In this document: one piece after another, positions 1-6,020 of the stretch
Position numbering within the stretch: position 1 is the stretch's first letter
How the letters are laid out: the number at the start of each line of letters is the position of its first letter
Source of the DNA: an uncultured Gemmatimonadota bacterium
GTDB taxonomy: Bacteria > Gemmatimonadota > Gemmatimonadetes > Gemmatimonadales > Gemmatimonadaceae
DNA length: 14,479 bases
NCBI GenBank assembly: GCA_946479015.1
Contig: CAMLEQ010000042.1
Span: 1-14,479 of the forward strand
Direction: 5' to 3'
The notes under the pieces: generated by a model
Databases searched by the model: none
What the model was told of the DNA's origin: nothing
The model's input: only the letters and a program-made list of their open reading frames with translations
Translations under genes and position numbers: made by a program

Positions 1-64
1 CCCCCCGCGCCGGCCCCCCGGGGGCCGCGGGGCCCGGGCCCCGGCGGCGGCTCGCGCGCCGGCA
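1..64. other. Extremely GC-rich non-coding flank with palindromes
   Basis: This edge stretch is almost entirely G and C. It contains a perfect 14-bp palindrome (GGGGCCCGGGCCCC, 29-42) and a near-perfect one around 12-26. It lies just downstream of the stop codon of the PadR gene on the minus strand, so a hairpin here could help end that transcript, but there is no T tract. No coding region is supported. The window edge prevents further interpretation. Confidence 0.35.
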
Positions 65-430
65 TCACGCCAGCTCCGGACCGCGCACCAGGCGCCGAGT
101 GCGGGCGACGGCGACCATGCGCGCGAGCCGCCGCAGCTCCAGCTCGAGCGCGCGGCGCCCCAGTGCGGTGATGCGGTAGTAGCGCCGGCGCTCGTCGTCA
201 CCGTCGCGCGGCCGGCGCGGAGACTCCTCGATGAGCCCCGTGTCCATCATCCGCCCGATCGATCCGTAGAGCGTTCCGGGGCCCATCCGGATCTGGCCAT
301 CGGTGAGCTCCTCCACTTCCTTGGCGATCGCGTAGCCGTGACAGTCGCCGCCGGCGAGCGCGAGAAGGATGTGCGCCACGGCCGGCGTGAGCGGGAGGAG
401 GGATCGGGGATCGGTGTCAGCTCTGGCCAT
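65..430 (-). CDS. PadR-family transcriptional regulator
   Basis: A 121-residue protein with the PadR winged-helix fold throughout: a helix with HGYAI (31-35), the recognition-helix region ending in GTLY (52-55), and the wing motif RRYYRIT (82-88) followed by a conserved Gly. PadR proteins are dimeric DNA-binding repressors, often released by small phenolic or drug-like ligands and often controlling a neighbouring transporter. This one is short, with only one C-terminal helix after the wing (PadR-s2 type), which would make the dimer contact. The ATG at 430 is preceded by no strong Shine-Dalgarno site. A palindrome about 40 bp upstream (471-483) is the natural candidate for autoregulation. Its target gene is not evident: the downstream side leaves the window, and the only nearby gene is a divergent small unknown ORF. 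The family call is secure; ligand and target are unknown. Confidence 0.93.
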   Translation of the reverse strand: MARADTDPRSLLPLTPAVAHILLALAGGDCHGYAIAKEVEELTDGQIRMGPGTLYGSIGRMMDTGLIEESPRRPRDGDDERRRYYRITALGRRALELELRRLARMVAVARTRRLVRGPELA

Positions 431-468
431 GCGTGGTAGCGTCCGAGAACGGGGCTCTGGGCGTGTCT

Positions 469-485
469 ACATCCGTTACGGATAT
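469..485. promoter_or_regulatory. Candidate PadR operator palindrome
   Basis: ATCCG-TTA-CGGAT (471-483) is a perfect 5-bp inverted repeat around a 3-bp centre, with a further A/T match at the outer positions 469 and 485, in an AT-richer patch that could include a -10 region. It lies about 40 bp upstream of the PadR start codon. PadR proteins commonly bind short palindromes in their own promoters. Assigning this site to this regulator is inference from position and symmetry. Confidence 0.42.
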
Positions 486-532
486 ATTGGACCTCCGGTT
501 TCGCCGCGCAATGGTGCGGGGCGCCGTCATCT

Positions 533-574
533 CCCGCGCCCCGCGCCCCGCGCCCCGCGTCCCGCGTCCCGCAG
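533..574. repeat. 7-bp tandem repeat (CCCGCGY), five copies plus one degenerate
   Basis: Units at 533-539, 540-546 and 547-553 read CCCGCGC. Units at 554-560 and 561-567 read CCCGCGT. A sixth, degenerate unit (CCCGCAG) is at 568-574. The array lies in the divergent promoter region between the PadR gene and the 77-residue gene. Heptanucleotide arrays can change copy number by slippage, so spacing between regulatory elements here could vary among strains. That consequence is inference. Confidence 0.85.
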
Positions 575-711
575 ACGACGGGAACCCTCCACCCGCGCCG
601 ACCCTTTTCCTGATGTAGGGGTATCACGACCCGGAATGGGGAACACGACGTCGCGGGCGCGAACACCGTCGCGCCGCGCGGCCCGGAAGCCCCCGCACGA
701 CGGAGAGTCAC

Positions 712-945
712 ATGCCGCGTTACGAGTTCTTGCTGAACAGCCAGTTGGAGGGCACGCGACTCGCCGGGGCTGTCACCGGCGGATCGTTCGAGGAGGCGCT
801 GGAAGCGATCGCGAACGAGGGCGAGGTGAGTGAGGGGGACACCCTCGAGATCGGAGTGAAGGGCTTTCCGCCCGCGCGTTACCAGCTGGTCTGGTCGGCG
901 CAGGACGGCATCTCCTGGCGCCCCGAGCACCGGCTCGCCGCCTGA
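712..945 (+). CDS. Small protein of unknown function (77 aa)
   Basis: I do not recognise the family. The 77-residue product is acidic in its middle part, has no signal peptide, membrane segment or cysteine, and looks like a compact alpha/beta protein: a strand-like start (MPRYEFLLN), an amphipathic helix around residues 24-36 (SFEEALEAIANEG), then strand-like stretches at LEIGV and YQLVW. The ATG at 712 is preceded by GGAGA at 702-706 at a good distance. It sits alone between a divergent PadR gene and a perfect hairpin terminator (964-1002), so it is probably monocistronic. That arrangement, with clean start signals and a terminator, supports a real gene. A cytoplasmic location is likely. Whether the PadR protein controls it cannot be told from sequence. 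Confidence 0.72.
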   Translation: MPRYEFLLNSQLEGTRLAGAVTGGSFEEALEAIANEGEVSEGDTLEIGVKGFPPARYQLVWSAQDGISWRPEHRLAA

Positions 946-963
946 ACCTGCACCCATAGATGA

Positions 964-1002
964 CGAACCCGCCCCGGAAGCATCGCTTCCGGGGCGGGTT
1001 CG
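964..1002. terminator. Bidirectional hairpin terminator, perfect 18-bp stem
   Basis: Positions 964-981 and 985-1002 are perfectly complementary (18 bp) with a three-base loop (ATC). The hairpin lies between two convergent genes, 18 bases after the stop of the small plus-strand gene and 33 bases before the end of the peptidase gene. Neither side has a T tract longer than two, so it is either a hairpin-only (non-canonical) terminator or a 3'-end stabiliser. Confidence 0.75.
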
Positions 1003-1035
1003 CGCATCAGGCGATGCGGTGCCGCGCGAGGCGGC

Positions 1036-2724
1036 TCACTGGTCGAAGATCACATCCACCGGGATCCCCTTCGTCTTCAGCCGGGCCAGGTCGCCCTGGA
1101 GCACCGGCGAGATCTTTCCGTATTCCTCGTAGTAGTTGCCCACGCCCGCGTAGTCGCCGTCACCCTGGAGCCGCAGGATCTTCTCGGCCAGGGCGTTCAT
1201 CCCCGCCTGCATCTTGTCGAAGTCCACGCGGTACTTCCCGGTGGCGGAGTCGCGGGTGAACGCGCCCTGCCGCTGGAGGAAGTTGAACGCCGCGATGTTC
1301 GCCCTGCCGTGCGCGTCGCTCGCGCCGAAGCGCACGGAGCGGAGGAGGCCGGCGAGGAAGGTCACGTAGTTGTCGCGCACGTCCTCCTTCCCCAGCTCCC
1401 CGCGCTGGTTCAGCGCCTGCACCATGTACAGCCCGAGGATGTCCGCCTTCCCCTCCTCGAGCGCGCCCGCGCGCTCCTTCAGCGCCTCGCGCACGGTGCC
1501 CTTGCCATCGATCGTGTTCTTGATCCCGAGGCCGTGCGCCACCTCGTGGAACATCGTGTTCTCGAAGAACGCGGGGAACGTCACGCGCTGGAGCTGGTCC
1601 GCGTCCACGAGCTCCGCCGCGATCGGCCGCATGATCCGGTCGAATTTCGCCTGCATCGCGTTCTCGAGCTGGAGGCGGCGCGTCCCCTTCCTGAGCTGCA
1701 CCTGCTCGTCGTTGGGGAGGTTGATGGCGATGGTCTTCGCGCCGGCGTTCGCCTGGCCGGCGTAGTACACGACGTCGTATGCGTTCAGGTCGGAGTCGGT
1801 GCCCGGCTTCTCCCGCTTGTACTGCTCGGGCACGGGGATCCCGCGCTGCAGCGACGGGAGCATGGAGGCGTAGCGCGCGAGCCGCTCGCTCCACGCCTTG
1901 TCCTTCACCAGCACGTACGCCTCGTGCGCGGTCTTGTAGCCGAACAGGTTGTCCTCGTACGTCTCGATCGGCCCGATGACGATGTCGAGCGTGTTGTGCT
2001 TCATGTCCATCCACGCCAGGTCGCTCGGCCGGTAGTCGTCGGTGAGCAGCGCCCGCGCGCGCGCCTCGAGGTACCTCCGGAGTCCCGGATCCTCGGCGAG
2101 CGCCGCCGCCTCGCGCAGCTTCGCCGCCGCCTCTTGGTTGTGCACCGCGAACGCTTTCGCGTACGGGATGGCCACGAGCCGCCCGCTGGAGTCGCGGCGG
2201 ACGAGCGTGTACGGGGAGCGGAGCGAGTCGCCGTACGCCTTGGAGGTGGCGGCCGCTGAGTCGAACTCCGCCTTCGTCATCTCGCGGGGATAGAGATTCG
2301 CCCCCGGCGGCTTCGACCCCACCTCGCCGACGAACGGGGCGTCGTTGGCGAGGCGGTCCCACGGCCCGTAGTTGATCTCCGCGAAGCGCCGAGTGTCGGA
2401 GTCGGGGATCGACCGGAGGAGCGAATCGCGGTTCCCGTACGCCTCCTCCCAGTAGATCGGGTCCATGTGCTTCGCCGCCTCCACGAGCAGCGGGATCATG
2501 CGCCGCTCCTTCGGCGTGAGCGCGGTCGTGTCCGCGGAGAGCTTCACGGTGGTGTACTTCGCCAGGCGCGCCGAGCCGCCCTCGGGCACCGCCGCGGCGG
2601 CCGCGGCGCTGTCGCCGCCCGCGCGCGCCGGCTTCTCCCCGCCGCAGGCGCAGAGCGCGGCCGCGAGCAGCGCGATGGGCACGGTGCGGGGGATGGAAGG
2701 CAGATGGTGAAACGTTGCTCTCAT
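1036..2724 (-). CDS. M49-like zinc peptidase lipoprotein (dipeptidyl-peptidase III type)
   Basis: The 562-residue product begins with a lipoprotein signal: basic N-terminus, hydrophobic stretch 15-24 and lipobox LCAC with Cys27 as the likely lipidated residue. It should therefore act outside the cytoplasm. The putative catalytic motif is HEVAH (393-397), followed by EEGKAD (423-428), the equivalent of the EECRAE motif of dipeptidyl-peptidase III whose Glu is the third zinc ligand. Classical M49 enzymes carry a six-residue HEXXGH motif. A five-residue HEXXH version (HEISH) is known from the short M49 enzyme of Caldithrix abyssi, and the length here is close to that short type rather than the roughly 700 residues of eukaryotic forms. 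Expected role: zinc-dependent cleavage of dipeptides from peptide N-termini. The ATG at 2724 has GGAGA upstream at a good distance. It is transcribed divergently from the transporter gene. Family call is good; substrate is unknown. Confidence 0.82.
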   Translation of the reverse strand: MRATFHHLPSIPRTVPIALLAAALCACGGEKPARAGGDSAAAAAAVPEGGSARLAKYTTVKLSADTTALTPKERRMIPLLVEAAKHMDPIYWEEAYGNRDSLLRSIPDSDTRRFAEINYGPWDRLANDAPFVGEVGSKPPGANLYPREMTKAEFDSAAATSKAYGDSLRSPYTLVRRDSSGRLVAIPYAKAFAVHNQEAAAKLREAAALAEDPGLRRYLEARARALLTDDYRPSDLAWMDMKHNTLDIVIGPIETYEDNLFGYKTAHEAYVLVKDKAWSERLARYASMLPSLQRGIPVPEQYKREKPGTDSDLNAYDVVYYAGQANAGAKTIAINLPNDEQVQLRKGTRRLQLENAMQAKFDRIMRPIAAELVDADQLQRVTFPAFFENTMFHEVAHGLGIKNTIDGKGTVREALKERAGALEEGKADILGLYMVQALNQRGELGKEDVRDNYVTFLAGLLRSVRFGASDAHGRANIAAFNFLQRQGAFTRDSATGKYRVDFDKMQAGMNALAEKILRLQGDGDYAGVGNYYEEYGKISPVLQGDLARLKTKGIPVDVIFDQ

Positions 2725-2789
2725 CGATGTCTCCGTATCCGGGCGGCCGTGCCCGGCTCATGGGTGCGAGTGGAAGCTGAAGCGCGGGC

Positions 2790-3731
2790 GTGGACGGGGC
2801 AAGCGGCCCACTCATTGCTCCTGCGCGCCGCATGGCCATCACGGCGCACCAGATGTTCGAGAGCGTCCGGGCCGATGCCAAGGTGGAGCTGGAGCGCTCC
2901 TCCGTCGGCCTCGCGTTCTCCGGGCTCTCGGCAGGGCTCAACATCTCCTTCAGCTTCGTCGCCATCGCCGCGGTGATGCACGCCACGGGGAGCGCGGAGC
3001 CCGGGCTGCTCGGCGCGATCGCCTACCCGATCGGGTTCATCATCATCGTGCTCGCCCGCGCGCAGCTCTTCAGCGAGAACACCCTCACACCCGTCCTGCT
3101 CGTCCTCGATCACCCGAGCCGCTTCAACCTCTCCAACACCGCGCGGCTGTGGGCGGTGGTGCTCGCGTTCAACCTGCTCGGCGCGTGGCTCTTCGCCGTG
3201 GTGCTCGCCAACATCCCGTCCCCCGATGTGGTGCCGCACGTGGGACGGGAGTGGCTCGACGCGGCGGCGCGCGCATCGTTCCACGGGAGCTGGACGTCGG
3301 TTCTCGTGCGCGGCGTGTTCGGCGGATGGCTCGTGGCGCTCATGGCGTGGATGCTCCACGCCGGCGAAGGGGCGGTGTCGGAGATCATGATCGTCTGGCT
3401 CGCCGCCTTTCTCATCAGCGCCGCCGGGTTCGCGCACAGCGTGGCAGGCGCCACCGAGGTGCTCTACCTCGCGGCGCGCGGCATCATCGGCTACGGCGAC
3501 TGGCTCTGGCGCTTCCAGCTGCCCGTCACGGTCGGCAACGCCATCGGCGGGATCGTGTTCGTGTCGCTCGTGAACTACGCGCAGGTGAAGGGGTCGGGGG
3601 AGGACGTGGAGGTCGCGAAGCGGATCGAGCACGAGCGCGCGGTGCAGCAGGCGAAGGAGGAGGAGGCTGCCACCAGCGCAGCGCGGCGCGAGCTGCGGCA
3701 GGGGGAGCCAGGCAGGCGTCCGCGGCCTTGA
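2790..3731 (+). CDS. Formate/nitrite transporter (FNT) family membrane protein
   Basis: The 313-residue product has six predicted membrane segments (about 41-63, 72-95, 119-141, 170-190, 198-225 and 245-264). It shows FNT family marks: the first-helix motif SGLSAGL (44-50), QLFSENT (92-98) in the position of the FocA LFT motif, GFAHSVAG (213-220), whose His216 corresponds to the pore histidine of FocA, and GNAIGGIVFVS (249-259). FNT proteins are pentameric channels for small monovalent anions such as formate or nitrite. The charged N-terminal extension and the long charged C-terminal tail (about 268-313) resemble the YfdC-type branch, whose substrate is unclear. The start may be GTG 2790, the first possible one in frame, or ATG 2832 (Met15); neither has a strong ribosome binding site. 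It is divergent from the peptidase gene over a very short shared promoter region. Confidence 0.86.
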   Translation: MDGASGPLIAPARRMAITAHQMFESVRADAKVELERSSVGLAFSGLSAGLNISFSFVAIAAVMHATGSAEPGLLGAIAYPIGFIIIVLARAQLFSENTLTPVLLVLDHPSRFNLSNTARLWAVVLAFNLLGAWLFAVVLANIPSPDVVPHVGREWLDAAARASFHGSWTSVLVRGVFGGWLVALMAWMLHAGEGAVSEIMIVWLAAFLISAAGFAHSVAGATEVLYLAARGIIGYGDWLWRFQLPVTVGNAIGGIVFVSLVNYAQVKGSGEDVEVAKRIEHERAVQQAKEEEAATSAARRELRQGEPGRRPRP

Positions 3732-3784
3732 CCGCGGGAGACCGTGTGGTGAGTATACGCCACCCCGCCCGCCGGCGCGGTCAA
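3728..3784. terminator. Long-range inverted repeat at the end of the FNT gene
   Basis: TTGACCGCG (3728-3736, overlapping the stop codon) and CGCGGTCAA (3776-3784) are perfect 9-bp complements separated by 39 bases. The second arm runs straight into a run of ten C residues. This could fold into an extended stem at the transcript end. The large loop and lack of a T tract make it a weak terminator candidate. Confidence 0.35.
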
Positions 3785-3805
3785 CCCCCCCCCCAAAAAC
3801 CCCCC
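3785..3805. repeat. Homopolymer tract C10-A5-C6
   Basis: Ten C (3785-3794), five A (3795-3799) and six C (3800-3805) lie in the leader of the AlbA_2 gene, 71 bases before its start codon. Poly-C runs of this size are slippage-prone and are also a common place for sequencing error. Confidence 0.8.
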
Positions 3806-3876
3806 GAAGCGCACCAAAGTGGAAAAGCGCCCTGCGGTCGCCCCCCTCTCTCTCCCGCACCCGCACATCCCGCCGC

Positions 3877-5634
3877 ATGCTCACAGAAGTCGATCTGCGC
3901 CGTCTCGTCGCCGTCGGCGAACAGTTCGACGTCGAGCTCGTGGGGGAGGAGACGTCGCCGCTCGCCGACCGCGAGCTGGTGGAGCACGTGGTCTGTCTCG
4001 CCAACGGGCGCGGGGGGACGCTCCTGATCGGGGTCGAGAACGACGGGCGAGTGACCGGCGCGCGCGCGCGGCACGGGGAATACACCGACCCGCGGCGCGT
4101 GGAGGTGCTCGTCGCCAACCGCACCGTGCCGAGCTGCCCGGTGGAGTGCAGCGTGGTGCCGCTCGACGGGCGCGATGTGATCGTGGTCGAGATCCCCGGC
4201 GGGCGCCCCGTCACCTCCACGCACGATGGGGTCTATCGGCGCCGCGGCATCGACGTCCACGGCAAGCCGTGCTGCGTCCCCTTCCTCGTGCACGAGATGC
4301 AGTCGCGCGAGGCGAGCCGCGGCGCGCTCGACTACTCCGCGCTCATCGTTCCCGAGGCCGGGTGGGACGACCTCGACCCGATCGAGATCGAGCGGCTGCG
4401 CCAGACCGTGGCCAGGAACGCGGGGCGCGCCGACGCGGCACTGCTCGGACTCTCCGGTCCGGAGATCGTCCGCGCGCTCGGGTTGGGGGAGGGCGGGGGG
4501 GAGCACATCGAGCGCGTGCGCGTGGCGGGGCTGCTCCTGCTCGGGCGCGACGAGGCGCTGCGCCGGCTGGTCCCCACGCACGAGGTGGCGTTCCAGGTGC
4601 TGAGCGGGACGCGCATCGCGGTGAACGAGTTCTTCCGCTGGCCGCTCATCCGCGCGGCGGATGAGATCGCGCTGCGCTTCGAGGCGCGCAACGAGCAGGA
4701 GGAGATCGAGCTGGGGCCGGTGCGCGTGGGGATCCCGCGCTACAGCCCGGCGGGGTTCCGCGAGGCGCTGCACAACGCACTCATTCACAGGGACTACACG
4801 CGGCTCGGCGCGGTGCACGTGCAGTGGCGCGACGAGGAGATCGAGATCGCGAGCCCCGGCGGCTTCCCGGATGAGGTGCGCCTGGAGAACCTGCTCGTCA
4901 CCGCGCCGCGCCCGCGCAATCCGGTGCTGGCGGACGCGTTCAAGCGCATCGGGCTGGTGGAGCGCACGGGGCGCGGGATCGACACCATCTACGAAGGGCA
5001 GCTCCGCTACGGGCGCCCGGCCCCGGACTACTCCCGGAGCAGCCCGGCGAGCGTGCAGGTGCTGCTTCCCAACGGAGCGCCGAACGTGCCGCTCGCCCGG
5101 ATCATCATCGAGCGCGACCGCCCGGGGCGGCGGATGTCGCTGGATGAGATGCTGGTGTTGAACGTGGTGGCGCGAGAGGGGCGCGTGAGTGTCGTCCAGG
5201 CGGCGGCATTGATGCAACGCGCCGAGGGTCCGGCGATGGCGGTGCTCGACCGGCTCGCGGAGGGGGGAGCACTCGAGGCGCGCGAGGAGCGGCGGGGGAG
5301 GGTGTACGAGCTGGCGCCCGCGCTGCGCAGGGCGCTGGACGGCGGCGACGGGTCGGACGTGCCGGCCGGGGTTTCGCGCGAGGACCTAATCCTTCAATAT
5401 GTGGATCGCCACGGGCGGATCACGCGGAGCCAGGCGGCGGAGCTGTGCGGGTTGGAGGGGCGGGAGGCGCGCGGCGTGCTCGAGAGGCTGGTGAAGCGGG
5501 GGGATCTGGTGGTTCGGGGGGAGCGGCGGGGGTCCTACTACGAGCGGTCGGCCGGGGATGGCGCTGGCACCGGGGCGGAAATGGCGGGGGACGAGGTTAT
5601 GACCGAGGATATGGAGGACGGTCATAACTTATGA
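3877..5634 (+). CDS. AlbA_2 domain, HATPase_c_4 and winged-helix protein (putative regulator, often labelled RecG-like)
   Basis: This 585-residue protein has an N-terminal AlbA_2/Schlafen-type domain (about 15-135), recognised by LANGRGGTLLIGVENDG (41-57) and by GVYRRRG (118-124). A linker leads to a C-terminal ATPase-like domain of the HATPase_c_4 type (about 290-385), with FREALHNALIHRDY (294-307), SPGGFP (326-331) and PRNPVLADAFKRIGLVERTG (346-365). Two winged-helix-like units follow (about 422-480 and 500-557), and the last 28 residues are acidic. Databases often call such proteins RecG-like, but there are no helicase motifs. A DNA- or RNA-binding regulator is more likely. The ATG at 3877 has no Shine-Dalgarno site and follows a pyrimidine-rich leader. 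The last 13 codons have less GC than the rest and overlap a cluster of TTATGA motifs that reaches past the stop codon. The domain call is solid; biological role and target are unknown. Confidence 0.85.
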   Translation: MLTEVDLRRLVAVGEQFDVELVGEETSPLADRELVEHVVCLANGRGGTLLIGVENDGRVTGARARHGEYTDPRRVEVLVANRTVPSCPVECSVVPLDGRDVIVVEIPGGRPVTSTHDGVYRRRGIDVHGKPCCVPFLVHEMQSREASRGALDYSALIVPEAGWDDLDPIEIERLRQTVARNAGRADAALLGLSGPEIVRALGLGEGGGEHIERVRVAGLLLLGRDEALRRLVPTHEVAFQVLSGTRIAVNEFFRWPLIRAADEIALRFEARNEQEEIELGPVRVGIPRYSPAGFREALHNALIHRDYTRLGAVHVQWRDEEIEIASPGGFPDEVRLENLLVTAPRPRNPVLADAFKRIGLVERTGRGIDTIYEGQLRYGRPAPDYSRSSPASVQVLLPNGAPNVPLARIIIERDRPGRRMSLDEMLVLNVVAREGRVSVVQAAALMQRAEGPAMAVLDRLAEGGALEAREERRGRVYELAPALRRALDGGDGSDVPAGVSREDLILQYVDRHGRITRSQAAELCGLEGREARGVLERLVKRGDLVVRGERRGSYYERSAGDGAGTGAEMAGDEVMTEDMEDGHNL

Positions 5635-5772
5635 ACATTGTCCACAGAGTTATGAACATCGGTCATAAGATTGGCGGCCAAAACCTGGGTCCAGCGACGG
5701 TCGTACTGGGGTAAGTCATTGCGGGCTAGTGAGTTGCGATACTGCTCCAAACCCCACCCCGCTCGTTCATAA
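5596..5772. repeat. Six TTATGAMC motifs in both orientations (operator- or iteron-like cluster)
   Basis: The core TTATGA occurs at 5597-5602, 5629-5634 and 5650-5655 on the plus strand, and as TCATAA at 5622-5627, 5663-5668 and 5767-5772. All six continue as AC or CC, giving TTATGAMC. Copies one and two form a perfect 10-bp inverted repeat (GTTATGACCG at 5596-5605 and its complement at 5619-5628). The two adjacent same-strand copies at 5629 and 5650 are exactly 21 bp apart, two helical turns. The cluster starts inside the 3' end of the AlbA_2 gene and overlaps its stop codon. It looks like a set of protein-binding sites; the binder is unknown. Confidence 0.7.
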
Positions 5773-5849
5773 AATCCACGGCCGCCAAATCCACACCGCC
5801 GAACCACCGGCCGGGCTCGCCTCCGAGCCCGGCCGGTCGCTTTTCCACA
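5638..5849 (+). other. Series of DnaA-box-like motifs on one strand
   Basis: TTGTCCACA (5638-5646) equals the form of the DnaA box favoured in high-GC actinobacteria. TTTTCCACA (5841-5849) fits the relaxed TTWTNCACA consensus. AAATCCACG (5772-5780) and AAATCCACA (5787-5795) are poorer matches. All four read in the same direction. No replication gene is in the window, so this may be coincidence or a DnaA-titrating or regulatory site. Confidence 0.3.
5806..5844 (+). terminator. Rho-independent terminator
   Basis: A perfect 14-bp stem (5806-5819 with 5824-5837) encloses a CCTC loop and is followed within three bases by four T residues (5841-5844). This is the best classical terminator in the window. 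It lies about 170 bases after the AlbA_2 stop codon, so it ends either that long 3' untranslated region or a small RNA made from 5635-5805. Confidence 0.72.
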
Positions 5850-6020
5850 GCATTCGACGTACTGCAGACCCCGCTTCGCGGGTGAAAAGCCGGCCATTGC
5901 CCTCTCCCGGGCCGGTCGCGTAGAGTGGGGCCGGCGGGTCGACCGCGGCGGGCAGCGCCCGTCGTCGCCGCCCGCGTGAGCACGCCGGCGGGCGGGTGCT
6001 CGGAGCGGTGGAGGGTGATC

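Larger units (their letters stand above)
431..711. other. Divergent intergenic region between PadR gene and 77-aa gene
   Basis: No gene is supported in these 281 bp, although open frames run through them because of the high GC content. The region holds, from left to right, a palindrome near the PadR start (471-483), a relatively AT-rich patch (TATATT around 483-488), a heptanucleotide tandem repeat (533-574), and the leader of the 77-residue gene with its GGAGA ribosome binding site at 702-706. Promoters for both divergent genes should lie here. I could not assign convincing -35/-10 boxes. Confidence 0.6.
5635..6020. other. 386-bp non-coding region with motif cluster, terminator and pentapeptide-gene leader
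   Basis: No convincing gene is present. The left part (to about 5800) has clearly less GC than its surroundings. It contains four of the TTATGA motifs, several NTCCAC (DnaA-box-like) motifs and a 9-bp inverted repeat (TTGGCGGCC at 5671-5679 with its complement at 5780-5788). An intrinsic terminator follows at 5806-5844, with weaker GC-rich inverted repeats around 5890-5915. The sequence GGCCGGTCGC occurs at both 5831-5840 and 5910-5919. The rightmost 100 bases probably hold the promoter of the pentapeptide gene. A minus-strand frame ending at 5622 reads as protein-like for about 55 codons but has no start. Confidence 0.55.

Noticed and set aside
633..670. Possible SigR-type promoter before the 77-residue gene (GGAAT at 633, GGGAAC at 639)
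   Set aside because: No GTT occurs at the required spacing of about 18 bases after either element.
1160..2986. 608-codon minus-strand frame overlapping the peptidase gene
   Set aside because: It is a frame-shifted reading of the same strand as the peptidase with Arg/Gly-rich low-complexity content. The neighbouring frame has a signal peptide and catalytic motifs.
3781..5217. Long minus-strand open frame (478 codons) antisense to the AlbA_2 gene
   Set aside because: Composition is dominated by Arg, Ala, His and Pro, as expected from a GC-rich shadow frame. The plus-strand frame has clear conserved domains.
3877..5634. ATP-dependent DNA helicase RecG
   Set aside because: No helicase motifs and no wedge domain are visible. 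The RecG label belongs to a common database misannotation of AlbA_2/HATPase_c_4 proteins.
5596..5772. CRISPR array
   Set aside because: Motifs are only 8-10 bases long, occur in both orientations and are irregularly spaced, with no cas gene nearby.
5729..5923. Plus-strand 64-codon open frame in the non-coding region
   Set aside because: It runs through the terminator hairpin, lacks a ribosome binding site and has no protein-like features.
5925..6020. GTG 5925 as start of the pentapeptide protein
   Set aside because: The added 32 residues are Pro/Arg/Ala-rich and unlike the protein. GTG 6021 has a well-placed GGAGGG.
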